This document shows positions 25,579 through 38,378 of a DNA stretch of 64,000 bases, piece after piece (positions within the stretch are counted from its first letter, which is position 1; each line of letters starts with the position of its first letter). The notes beneath the pieces were generated by a model, which saw only the letters and a list, made by a program, of their open reading frames with translations, ran no database searches and was not told where the DNA came from. Source of the stretch: Aphrophora alni (lineage: Eukaryota; Arthropoda; Insecta; Hemiptera; Aphrophoridae). A program made the translations under genes and the position numbers. The stretch is taken from contig OY740774.1 in assembly GCA_963513935.1 (NCBI GenBank), positions 24,385,949 to 24,449,948 on the forward strand. Reading direction: 5' to 3'.

Positions 25579-28500
25579 TTTTTATTTTCATTTTATTTTT
25601 TTTTATTATTATCCTTTTTTTTAATTTTTTTTTATTTTTTATTTATTTTATTTTTTTTAAATTTTTATAATGATCCATGAGTAAAAACTATGCTGATCTA
25701 TTATCATAACATATTAAACAAAAATACGAATAATACAAGCTATGTTACAAATTCTATTAACATATTAAATCAGAATATTAAAATGAGATACAAATATTTA
25801 CTTTTACAAGAATAAAAAAATAAAATTAAAAAATTTTAAAAAACCACTATGGTGAAAATACCATAACAACATAAAAAGGTTAATCTTTAATAATAGATAC
25901 AAAAATAAATTTTTTACATGAATCATAAGAATAATGCTAAAAAATTCTATTAATATAGTAAACCAGAATATTAATGATAAATATAAATAATAACTTTCAC
26001 ATAAATTATAAAAAAAAAAAAATAATAATAATAACAATAATAATTAAAAAAATAATAATAATAAATAAATAAATATATAAAAACTATTCTAAGAAATCTA
26101 TTACTTAACAACCTAAAAGGTCTATCTTGGTTGTAACAAAGAGAACAAGCATGAATTAGGAATAGGCCCTGACAAAGGCCCTAGGAATTCTGACAAAGGC
26201 CCTATTCCTAATTCATGCTTGTTCTCTTTGTTACAACCAAGATAGACCTTTTAGGATGTTAAGTAATAGATTTCTTAGAATAGTTTTTATATATTTATTT
26301 ATTTATTATTATTAATTTTTTTAATTATTATTGTTATTATTATTTTTTTTTTTTATAATTTATGTGAAAGTTATTATTTATATTTATCATTAATATTCTG
26401 GTTTACTATATTAATAGAATTTTTTACCATTATTCTTATGATTCATGTAAAAAATTTATTTTTGTATCTATTATTAAAGATTAACCTTTTTATGTTGTTA
26501 TGGTATTTTCACCATAGTGGTTTTTTAAAATTTTTTAATTTTATTTTTTTATTCTTGTAAAAGTAAATATTTGTATCTCATTTTAATATTCTGATTTAAT
26601 ATGTTAATAGAATTTGTAACATAGCTTGTATTATTCGTATTTTTGTTTAATATGTTATGATAATAGATCAGCATAGTTTTTATTCATGGATCATTATAAA
26701 AATTAAAAAAAAATAAAATAAATAAAAAATAAAAAAAAATTAAAAAAAAGGATGATAATAATAAAAAAAAATAAAATGAAAATAAAAATAAATATATATA
26801 TATATATATATATATATTGTATCTACTATTATTATTTAGTTAATATGTTTAAATAATTAGTTTAGGGATGATTATATTGTAAATTCTAAAACATCTTTGT
26901 TTGTTAGAGGATTGGGCCTTCCCCATTCCAGGTAACAGTACAGGTGTTTGAACTGTCAACCCTATTGTTGATAGGTCAATGCACCAGAGGAGTGGGGTAG
27001 AGAAACTGGTCACTTTAGTTGTAAATAGTTTTAATTTAGTCTTGTTAAGATTCCCTCTGAAGATGACAACTTTGTTGTTGTAATAGCTATAAGGGTCTAA
27101 TAGGAATAAACATTTTACTTTTGACAAAAAATTTTTGTTTTTTGTTATTTTGTTTATTCCCAAGTGTGGTAAGGGACTTTTGAAAGTGTATCTGTATATA
27201 TTGTCACCACAGTGCTCTGGTCTTTGTTTATTAATATGGCTTCCCGGTCTACTGAGCAAAACCTTTTCCGTAAGTTAAGTTTAAGATTAGAATTTATTAA
27301 ATTAGACATCAAATTTCTTAAGAAGTGTCAACGCAGTAAAGTTTTTCTTAAATTCATTAGTGATATACACGTCAACCTGAAGAACTCTCGCACGGACAAA
27401 GTTATACAATTTGCGAAGGAGAAGTGGTTAAAGGTAGAAATTAACTATTTATACAGTAAATTAAGTAAATTAGAATTAGAAGTATATGAATTGCACCTCA
27501 AACTAGCCAAATATTCTCTTCATAGTGAATGGGATGAATTTTGTAGGATAATGTACCTTGTAAATCAACACAAAATTGAAAATAAAATTAAAAAACACAA
27601 TAAAAAAATTGAATCTATAAAGAAACGTGTAGAAGCTAGTTTTGATGAAAATAAGATTGTAAGCAATCATGCACCATTAGTACAAAATGATTCGAATCAG
27701 AGTTTCAGTACTGAAGAAATGAATCTTTTAAGTAAGGGTTTAAAATTTTGCATAGCTAGTGATAACCAACATATAGTAGAAGATATAATAGCTAATATTG
27801 AAAGTAACATTAGTTTTTTAAAGGACTCAGACAAAAATTACATACGTAACGCATGTAAATTTAAAATCCAGAACAATGTAAAAAACAGCAAGGACAAATT
27901 TTCCACTTGTAAACAAGATTTAAGATTAATTAAGGGTTTGAAAGAAAAGGAATGTTTCTACTTAAAAGCAGACAAAGGTGGTACAACTGTAATTTTGGAC
28001 AAGGAAGATTATTTCCATAGAGCTACTAGCTTGTTGGAAAAAGGACCTTACAAAAAACTAACAAGAAACCCCTTAAACAAATGGATTAGTACAACCAAGG
28101 AAACCATTAAGAATTGTACGTTGGTTATACCACCAAAGGAGGTCTACAAGTTCCACATCCCGAATCCAACGTTACCTAGATTGTACTGCCTGCCCAAAAT
28201 CCATAAGGAAGGCAAGTCAATGCGACCAATAGTTTCGTGCATTGATTCACCAACTGATCCACTATCAAAATGGTTAACAGATGAGTTCACAAAAATTAAG
28301 AAAAAACAAAAAGGTAATTTTGCTTTCTCTATTAAAAACAATTTAGAATTTGTCAATTCAGTGAAAAATATTAAGTTAAAAAACAGTGAAATTTTAGTTT
28401 CTTTCGATGTAAGTTCGTTGTTCCCCAGCATACCTATTAAAGAAACTTTAGATTATCTCAAAGAATTTTTAGAATTTAATAACGTAGAACCTAAAAAAAT

Positions 28501-30176
28501 TAATGAATATGTTAGACTAACAGGCATTTGTATGAATCAGAATTTTTTCAAATTTAACAATGAATATTATCACCAATTAGAAGGTACAGCAATGGGTAAT
28601 AGCCTGTCCCCCTTTATTGCTGAAATTTTTATGCATAAATTTGAAGAAAAGTTAAAAAATAATTTAGTGTATTTTCCAAGGGTATGGCTAAGATATGTTG
28701 ACGATGTGTTTGCAGTGTTTGACCTTAATATATGTAAAATAGATAACTTCATTTGTGAACTTAATAACATACATGGTTCAATTAACTTCACCCATGAAAT
28801 AGAACAAAACAATAGATTACCTTTCCTGGATGTTTTGTGTATAAGAAATAAAAATAGAATTGAATTTGATATTTATAGGAAACCCACAAATAACAATAGA
28901 TTTATTTTAAGTAGTTCTAACCACTGTAATAGTCAGAAATTAGCAGCTTTCAATAGTTTAGTCCACAGAGCTATTACAATACCCCTAACAAATAGACGTT
29001 TAAAGAATGAAATAAATAACATTAAAATTATAGCCCAGCATAATGGATTTGATACCAAAATTGTGGAAAACATTGTTAGGAAACAAAAACTTAAACATAA
29101 TAGAAACATATCCACAACTCTCCAACCTGAAACCAACCAAAAAACAAGATTTTTTACTTTACCCTTTGACCGTAACCTTACCAAGGGTTTAGACAACATC
29201 CTTAAAAAATTTAATTTCAAAATAGCCTACAAAAGCCAGAATAGCATAAGAAATTTAATTGGCAATACAAAAGACAGAATTCCGGACCTAGAGAGTTCAG
29301 GAATTTATGAAATCAAATGTGTAATGATTGTGACAAGGTTTATCTTGGCCAAACAAAGAGAAGAATCACGACTAGGTTTAAAGAACATTTGGCCCATTTA
29401 AAATACGACAGACCAGAAAAATCTAGTATAGCGGAACATCTATTAGAAACTAACCATAACACAGACCTTAAAAATTTAAAATTGTTAAAAAAAGTGAATT
29501 CCAATAAATTATTAAATGGCTATGAAAGCATATTAATTGCTAAGACTGAAAATTCAAAATTATTAAATTCTGACAAAGGCCCTATTCCTAATTCATGCTT
29601 GTTCTCTTTGTTACAACCAAGATAGACCTTTTAGGTTGTTAAGTAATAGATTTCTTAGAATAGTTTTTATATATTTATTTATTTATTATTATTATTTTTT
29701 TAATTATTATTGTTATTATTATTATTTTTTTTTTTTATAATTTATGTGAAAGTTATTATTTATATTTATCATTAATATTCTGGTTTACTATATTAATAGA
29801 ATTTTTTACCATTATTCTTATGATTCATGTAAAAAATTTATTTTTGTATCTATTATTAAAGATTAACCTTTTTATGTTGTTATGGTATTTTCACCATAGT
29901 GGTTTTTTAAAATTTTTTAATTTTATTTTTTTATTCTTGTAAAAGTAAATATTTGTATCTCATTTTAATATTCTGATTTAATATGTTAATAGAATTTGTA
30001 ACATAGCTTGTATTATTCGTATTTTTGTTTAATATGTTATGATAATAGATCAGCATAGTTTTTATTCATGGATCATTATAAAAATTAAAAAAAAAAAAAA
30101 ATAAATAAAAAATAAAAAAAAAATTTAAAAAAAGGATGATAATAATAAAATAAAATAAAATGAAAATAAAAATAAA

Positions 30177-30222
<46 letters not shown>

Positions 30223-33200
30223 ATCTACTATTATTATTTAGTTAATATGTTTAAATAATTAGTTTAGGGATGATTATATTGTAAATTCTAAAACATCTTT
30301 GTTTGTTAGAGGATTGGGCCTTCCCCATTCCAGGTAACAGTACAGGTGTTTGAACTGTCAACCCTATTGTTGATAGGTCAATGCACCAGAGGAGTGGGGT
30401 AGAGAAACTGGTCACTTTAGTTGTAAATAGTTTTAATTTAGTCTTGTTAAGATTCCCTCTGAAGATGACAACTTTGTTGTTGTAATAGCTATAAGGGTCT
30501 AATAGGAATAAACATTTTACTTTTGACAAAAAATTTTTGTTTTTTGTTATTTTGTTTATTCCCAAGTGTGGTAAGGGACTTTTGAAAGTGTATCTGTATA
30601 TATTGTCACCACAGTGCTCTGGTCTTTGTTTAATGACATGAATAGTTTATAAGTTATGAAATGTTATATAAAAGCACTACAAAAATGTAAAAAAGGCTTG
30701 GCAATTTTAGTCAAATCTGCCATATGGGGGCTGGCACTAAATGGGTTAGACATTTATTTAGAATTTAACTACAAATTTTTAAATAAGTAATTAGTAGTTA
30801 TCTGTTGGTCACATCATTTTTCCCCTTTGCTTAATAGGAAAAAACCTCTCAGTCACATTATTGCATTATAAAGAAAATAACAAAAAATAAAGACCTTATA
30901 GCTCTCGAATTCTCTAATACCACCAGGGTAAGAAAAGAACAAGAGTTGGTCAAGAGAGAGACCTAATAGGAAGGAAGAAAGAGATGGATCTAACCCAAGA
31001 CTACATGAAATAGGTGTAGACCCAGCTGGGTCCCATAGGGTTGCCAAAACTGTACTCATTAAAGTAGGAGTTAGTCTATACATGTTTGATAATCAGTAAT
31101 CTTGTTAACTAATTCATCTATGTTGTTCAGTTGTTAATTTGCTGATCTTCAGTTTAAATAATCTCTCAAGTTCTAAACTTGTTTACATCAACTTTGTTGA
31201 CAAAATATAGGCTACAGATTTAGCACACATCCTTGTTCTGTTTGGCAATCGTCCATATATAATATCTTTCTAAATATACTTGTTGTTTACGTTTATCAGT
31301 TTAGTTTTACATTAGTTGTTGATATGGTGGTTTCAGGTGTGAACATCGTGATAGGACAAATTGCAGACGTGAAACTTCCAGTCGTGGTCGTTAATGGTAG
31401 CACACCTACACCAGTGCACACGCCAACTGAAGAAGAACTTTGGAAAGAAGTAAGCAAGATTCATATCACAGGTTGTCTGTCACATGTGTGTTGGTGTTAA
31501 AACTTCTTTGCTGTTTTGCTGTTTACTTTTTTTCTGTTTATTTATTAATTTTTTTGCTTTTATAAGCTGATGTTTGAGTGGTTTGATTCTTGATTTGTGT
31601 TGTTGTCATAATTCTTGTTAATATTTGTAACATAACTTTTCAATAAACTTGTACAATATTATTAAAGTAATTGTAAACATTGATTTATTTATATATATAT
31701 AAAAAAAAGAATTTTAGTTTTGTTGTGTTAATTTTACTTTACATAGAACATGTTGCGAGTATAACACACAATCAATATTATTAGGGCTTGATTACAAGAC
31801 TGAAATACAAAATTTTGTTGATTATTAACTTTTTTTTAGTTTAAGTACTTTATCACATATGTAGTATAGAAAATAATTATGTAATGGGCCAAAAAATATA
31901 TGTCTAGTTTTTTTAGGAAATATCTGTTTTGAGGTTCCCTGAGCCCCAAAAACATTAAAAAAAGTTTGTGCTGTACAGCCCTAACGAGTGGACCATAAGT
32001 ATCGCTAAAACTTAAAATTCAGTTTTTCTCAAAATCAGCTTTAGCTATTTCCATAATATTATGCTAAAATGTAGTGTCTAGGGACGCAAACAAAACTATT
32101 GTTTACCATCTTCCAAAAAATAATCGTTTGTAAGTTATATAAGAACAAAATATTAGCAGCATGAAGCTTTTATAAAAACCTAATTTCTTAAAATTGGATG
32201 CACTGATTTCATTCAAATTTTTATGAAATGTGAAGATTAATACTACAAACCCATGCACTATATCACAAGTAAAAGAAAATTACATTTCATGAATAATAGG
32301 CAAAAACAAAAAATTAACCTGGCTGTCAAATTTAAAATTTTTATTTGGACCAGATATGATTTTTTGACATGTTACAAATTTAAGATGCATAGACAGTTAT
32401 TTTTGGGTCCCCCCTTGTGTGTATGTATATATAAGTAATGTAGCACTATCAGTGAACGGTAAGATTATGGCTAGTTCAGAGAGCATTCAGAGCTTGAAGC
32501 CAATTAAACATTGTAGGAAAATTTTTGATTTAATATCATTTAAAAATAATTTGTTACATTTTGTGAACTGACATACGTAATTAAGTTTTTCGGCTGCCAT
32601 TTTAAAACAGTAAGAGATAGAAAAAAGATCAAATACAAAAAATGTTCGTTTTGAAAGGACTTTTTATTTGATATAAATTTTTTTATAAGTTGCTATTTAA
32701 GAATTTTGAGTTTTAGGCTTTTTTGTATTCTTCAAGTTTGAGCATTTTTAAAATTTACAAAATCCAGTGAAAAATGCCCCTACCACACGTTTCCTTAATG
32801 AATAGCTCAATAATAAGCTTGGAAAAAAAATCTGGTGCTGTTCCGTATTGTAGATAGGGTAACACAGTACATTATTTTACAGTCCTATTTCAAGACGTTT
32901 TGGTACAACCTGTACATACGGTTAATGATAATTAACTTTTGTTTGCGCCAAAATGTTCAGGGTAATTAGAGCTTTAAATTGATGTATCACACAACCTATG
33001 TTTATATTTGAAAATTCCTCAAAAAGCACCCCTACCCCCCCCCCCAATTGGGCCCTTTTGGGGCATTTTTTAAAATTGAAAATAATTTTATTGGATTCTG
33101 TGAGGCCAAATTAGGGGGAAATGAGAAAGAAAGTAAGTGTTAAAGTAAGTTAGTAAGACAGCTATAAATACTGCACGGGTGGTCTGCCTCACCCTGTATA

Positions 33201-36200
33201 TAATTTTCTTCCAAATGTTTTTGGAGAATCATAACTAATTAGTTATAACTACCGGTACTTATTTTTAGTTTAGATTTGGTGCAGGATAGAAGACCTTGGA
33301 AAGTGGTCTTTGGCATTACCTAATAGTACACAAATAGGAAAAATCACTAAAATTCTGACATATTTTTGTAAACACTGTTCACTTTTCTCAGAGTTGTATT
33401 TTTACTCTATACAAAGTCTTCTGTTTATACACTCTACTGATTGAGAAAGTGAGTGTTTATGTTTTTGTTTTTGAGTTTTCCTATTTCTGTACTAATTAGT
33501 AATACCAAGGACCACTTTCCAACTTATGCCTGTGTCTCCTATCCATACAAAATCTAAACTAATAGACTACGTGCCCTATTAAACTCATCCAAAACCAATT
33601 TATTTTCATTATCACTTAAATGAAAAAAAGATGTACAATTACTCCCTCCCAGATACTAGCAATATAATAAAAATAAAAGTGAAAATGCTTTTATATTACA
33701 GATTTATGTGAGATTTGAAATATATGTAGGTTTTTGGATTTGTCTACAAAACTGTCATTTTACGGAAGTTCGTATTACTTTTATATTTTCTAAAACTCTT
33801 ATATTTTAAATAAATTATATTGTTATATACCATTTTTTCATAAAATAATGAAGAATTCTGCAATATTAGAAGGGGGGGGGGGGACTTTTTAATATTTTGA
33901 ATAATGAAAATGAACAATAACAAACTACACACTGAATGGACTAACTCACAGCAACAGTTATGAACTAGAATTGGAACGTAAACAGTGATTGTCTGTGGAG
34001 AAAAAACTGAGGCAAAGCATCAAAAGTTTAGAGAATTGAAATTTTGAACATTCAAGTATCAATGTATGGTTATCTGGTTGAAAACCATAGAGTAATAATC
34101 ACATAGCATTGAATTTGCTAGCCATCACATGTTGCAACGTTGACACCACAGAAAGGGTACAAGATGTTGGCAGGGTTAAGTATACATCAGCGAAATTCTG
34201 TAATACCAAACATTAATTTTTTATTCCAGTATGTACATAGTATAAGGGGCATTTTTGGGCATATAGTGACGAAAATTATTTTTGGTTTTGTAGATGAGGT
34301 GTAAGTAAGAAAGTTATTGTTAAGTTTTTGCAATATTTATTTTTTTATTGGAGAAGTAGTTTACTGAAAAATTTTAATCTAAATCTCGACAGCTTTCATT
34401 CAATTAATATTTAAAATTTCTTTAAAATCCTTCAATTAATCAAGACTAGACTTCTATTTCTATATCAAAATTGGTGGATACAAATGAAGACCAGAACTTT
34501 TTATGTTCATTTCGTTTACAGTTAATAAGCAGACAAATTAAGAGTTAATCGGAAGGAGGGAAGAAAAATATATGATTCTGGATAATGAAGAAATGTATTT
34601 CCTGCTGTAATAAATAATAGGCTTAGACTACAGCTATAATTGGACTTGTGCAACATATGATTTTTTAAGAAATAATGTACCGTACACATAACCTCAAAAT
34701 TAACATAAATATGGAAACAGTTGTATGTTGGTTTATGAAGGTAAATATCAATCTCTAATTTGTTTTTCAAACAACACAGTTTTAAAGTTTGATTTTATTT
34801 AGAGTTGTAGTAAGTTGATCTGACTTTTTTTTTGTAGAAAACTACAAACTATTAGCTTTCTCTGCAAGATAATGACATCTTTGGGAATGATTGGTTAATA
34901 GTAAGGCTGTGAATGGCCAACTCATGTTGTTTCCAGGGACATTAGGCCAAACTCTTGACACAATACAATACTTCCCAGCCTGCCATTTGTAGAGAAAATT
35001 AGTTATTATAAATATACTGATTAATATCCTGAATAGGGCAGAGTTTAATAGGGCACATAGCCTATTATGTTTAGATTTTGTATGGATAGGAGACACAGGT
35101 GTACTATGGAAAGTGGTCCCTATTAACTAGTGGTACTAAAATAGAAAAACAATAAAATACTAAAGTTGTGAAATATTTCATAACACTGTTCACTTTCTCG
35201 ATAGCTACAGAGAATAGAAAGAATAAATTGAACTTTCCAAATTAAATCTGTGCCTCCTATCCATATAATAAGTACACATGACTAGATCAATCGTGAGAAT
35301 TAAACTAATTTTGGACTAAGCCAAACTACATGTCACTATATTGATAATAATATCACCAAAAAAGGCATTTTAGGGCATAGGGCCCACTTGAAGATGATAA
35401 GCCAGCCTTCTTTTGCAACAAATGGCATTTGATTAAAAATATAAACGAAACTAGTTGATGATTACAACTGGACCAGTTCAAGGTAGACAATGTACTGCCA
35501 ATCTCATTATTTTTTTCAGCCGTAGTCAGGTTTTGATGTCTGGCATCCAAGTAGTCAGTTCACACAACTCTTAGCAATTTCTAGCATATGAGGTACACGC
35601 TGAAAATGTTTGCGCTTGAAGGTGTCATTATTCAGTGTAAAGTATAACTTTTAAATAGAAATTACCATAGCAAATTTGTGAATCGTTCAATCAATCTGAT
35701 GGGTTGCCAATTCCCAAAACCAAATTAATACGAACTGAAATTAATCATCACCAAATATGTCATTTCTGTAGTAATCAATCAAACACTGAAAATAAACCAC
35801 GGACACCTTCTTTGAAATTTTTAAGTATTTAAATAAGGGCCAAAATGTGATTCACTTATACCATAAACACAGTGTCAGCATTAAAATTGAGTTTCTAATG
35901 AAGGTTGGTGTTTTGTCAAATATTCCTGAACCGTAACATTTGTATATTTTTGATTTTGAACACGGGTTTGGGTCATTAATCTTCAGATTTCACTCAAAAT
36001 TGAGTAAAATTGCTTTATAGATAATATTATTATCATTAAATATGTAAAACATACTATAGACGTTATCAGAGTTTAATACGGCTCATAGCCTATTAGTTTA
36101 GATTTTTGTATGGATAGGAAATCAGGCTTTTACTTTGGAAAGTGGTCCTTGGTATTACCTAATAATTAATAATACACAAATAAGAAAACACACACATACA

Positions 36201-38318
36201 CACAACACTGAAGTTCTTTTACAAGAATAGTTCATTTACTATATTATAAAAAGAAGACTGAATTGTTGTAATCTAGGATGGATCTGTCCTGAGTGTTTAA
36301 TCACAGACGATTTTTTTTTAAGCCTTGTGAGAGAAAAAAAGGATGATTTATTAAATCATCCTTTATCCTTTTTGCTCTCCCAACAGACTTAAAAAAATTC
36401 TTCTGTGGTTCAACACTCAGGACAGATCCATCCTAGATTAAAAGAATTCAGTCTTCTTTTTATACTCTCTACTGATTGAGAAAGTTAACAGTGTCTACAA
36501 AATAATTCAGAACTTAGTGTTTTGTTTTTGTGTGTGGTTTTCCTATTTGTGTACTATTAGGTAATATCGTAGACATTATCAGTAATGTTCATAAACAAAG
36601 GTGAAACTTTTACTTAATATTAGTCTTTCAAAGCTACTACATTTAATTCAGCATCAATCACAATGTTTGTTGTAAGGAATTCATTTATATCATACATCGG
36701 ATGTTACAATAGAAACTTATAAAGTACAATTTTAAATAATTTTATAGGGATGTTTTTTAATTCCAAATGTAATTTATTAAAAAAACACTTAAACCTAAAA
36801 ACATTAAAATTTTTGTTTGTCACACTTAGAGTACATGGAATCTCTATAATTCTTTAATGTGACTATTTCTAGTATTGTATGTATGAACTTGTGACCTGCA
36901 TTTAATATCTATAACTAGCATAACATATTAATCTAATAACTTTTTTGAAGTTTTAATAAAATGTCAATATTGTTACTGTTCCCTCCATAATATAGTCCAT
37001 ATCTGAACACACTTTGAAAGAAAGCAAAATGCATATATTCCGAGTATAATTTTGTGGTAGTTGATCCCTTAGATTCCTAATCACAAACACAGTCCGTGCC
37101 AGTTTCTTTACTATATCTGTGAGATGATACTGTGATGAAAGACTAGAATCTATGTTGACACCCAAGAGCATAACTTTATCTTTGGGATTACATTTTGTAG
37201 AGAAAATAATTAATTGTTATTATAAAACATGTTATTTGTAGTGAACCATAGTTTTGATTCTTAAAAAGTACTCTCTAAAATATTATTTAACTTCTCCAAA
37301 TCATTATGACTATAGTGTCATCAGGAAAGGAAAATATAGTAGATGATAAATTGTAAGGCAAATCATTTATAAACACCAGAAATAGAACAGGTCCCAACAT
37401 GGAGCCTTGAGGTACTCCACACTTTATTTAAATTAACAACCTCATGACCGATTTAAAAAAAAAATTTTACTGGTAACTCAAAAAACCAACATTTTTTTTT
37501 TAATATATATGAGATCCTCACCAATACATGTCATTTAGGGTCCTTAGAGCAAAATTTGATATATATATATATATAATAAAATTATATAATTAATTACAAA
37601 ATAATATAATTTTTTTGTTTACAACATTTACTCCTAAATGTCGAGGTAAAAAAAAAATTGTCAAAATATATCCACATACCAAATTTTATTAAAATTGGTG
37701 TACACGTTGGGACATAGCACATGCAACAGACTAACAGATATAATCCTAAACACCACTTCTTTTTTTAAAACTCAGGTGACCTCAAAGCAGATATAATCAC
37801 AAACTCAACATTGATTTATTGACCCATCATATAACTTTCTCTATACTGTGTGTGAGAAAGGAAAAAAAGAATTATGAAAATTTATAGTAAAATCTAGAAG
37901 AAGTTGAACAAACATAAAAATGTGAATAAATATATTGAGTAATATACATAATAGTCATCTACTTTAATATGTAAGGTATGCACATTCAGGTTTATTTGTA
38001 TTTAGTTTCTAATTGCATGGCTTGTGATTATTGCTATCTAATCTGCATTCTTCTTTTAAATGTAATTACAACACATTTTTTTAAGGTGTACTGTACAAGG
38101 ACAAAACCAGTATCCAGCTGTCTGCAATATACCACTTTCTTTTCGAAAAGTAAAGATAAACTGATATTGTGGGTACCAAGTTTATAAAATATCAATCTTA
38201 AAAACACAAATGTAAAATTTTCAGTATTAGTGTTATTTATATAATAACAGGAAGAAAAACACTACATTTTAAGCTGAAGTACTTGGAAAAAGTCAACCTT
38301 TGTATGATATATACATTG

Positions 38319-38378
<60 letters not shown>

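Larger units (their letters stand above)
25155..30632 (+). mobile_element. Penelope-like retroelement
   Basis: A 5.5-kb element with the typical Penelope layout: an inverted terminal-repeat copy, a direct copy, a reverse transcriptase plus GIY-YIG frame, and a second direct copy. It is flanked by the 12-bp duplication ATGACATGAATA (25143-25154 and 30633-30644). It sits in a LARP1 intron in sense orientation and interrupts an older piggyBac-like element. The terminal-repeat copies are near identical apart from homopolymer and TA-repeat lengths, so the insertion is fairly young. Confidence 0.93.
24213..30745. mobile_element. PiggyBac-like non-autonomous element, split by a Penelope-like insertion
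   Basis: CCTTTTTAGTGCC at 24213-24225, preceded by TTAA, and the inverted copy GGCACTAAATGGG at 30733-30745, followed by TTAG, look like the ends of a piggyBac-type element (11 of 13 positions match; TTAA is the family target). Without the 5.5-kb Penelope-like insertion the element would be about 1 kb. The interior up to 25142 has no readable transposase. Confidence 0.6.

Noticed and set aside
28144..29220. Several - strand frames of 80-95 codons
   Set aside because: Shadows of the Penelope reverse transcriptase gene.
33193..33205. CACCCTGTATATA as a transposon end paired with the motif at 56527
   Set aside because: The two are far apart, in different introns, and the matching extends only about 8-10 bases.
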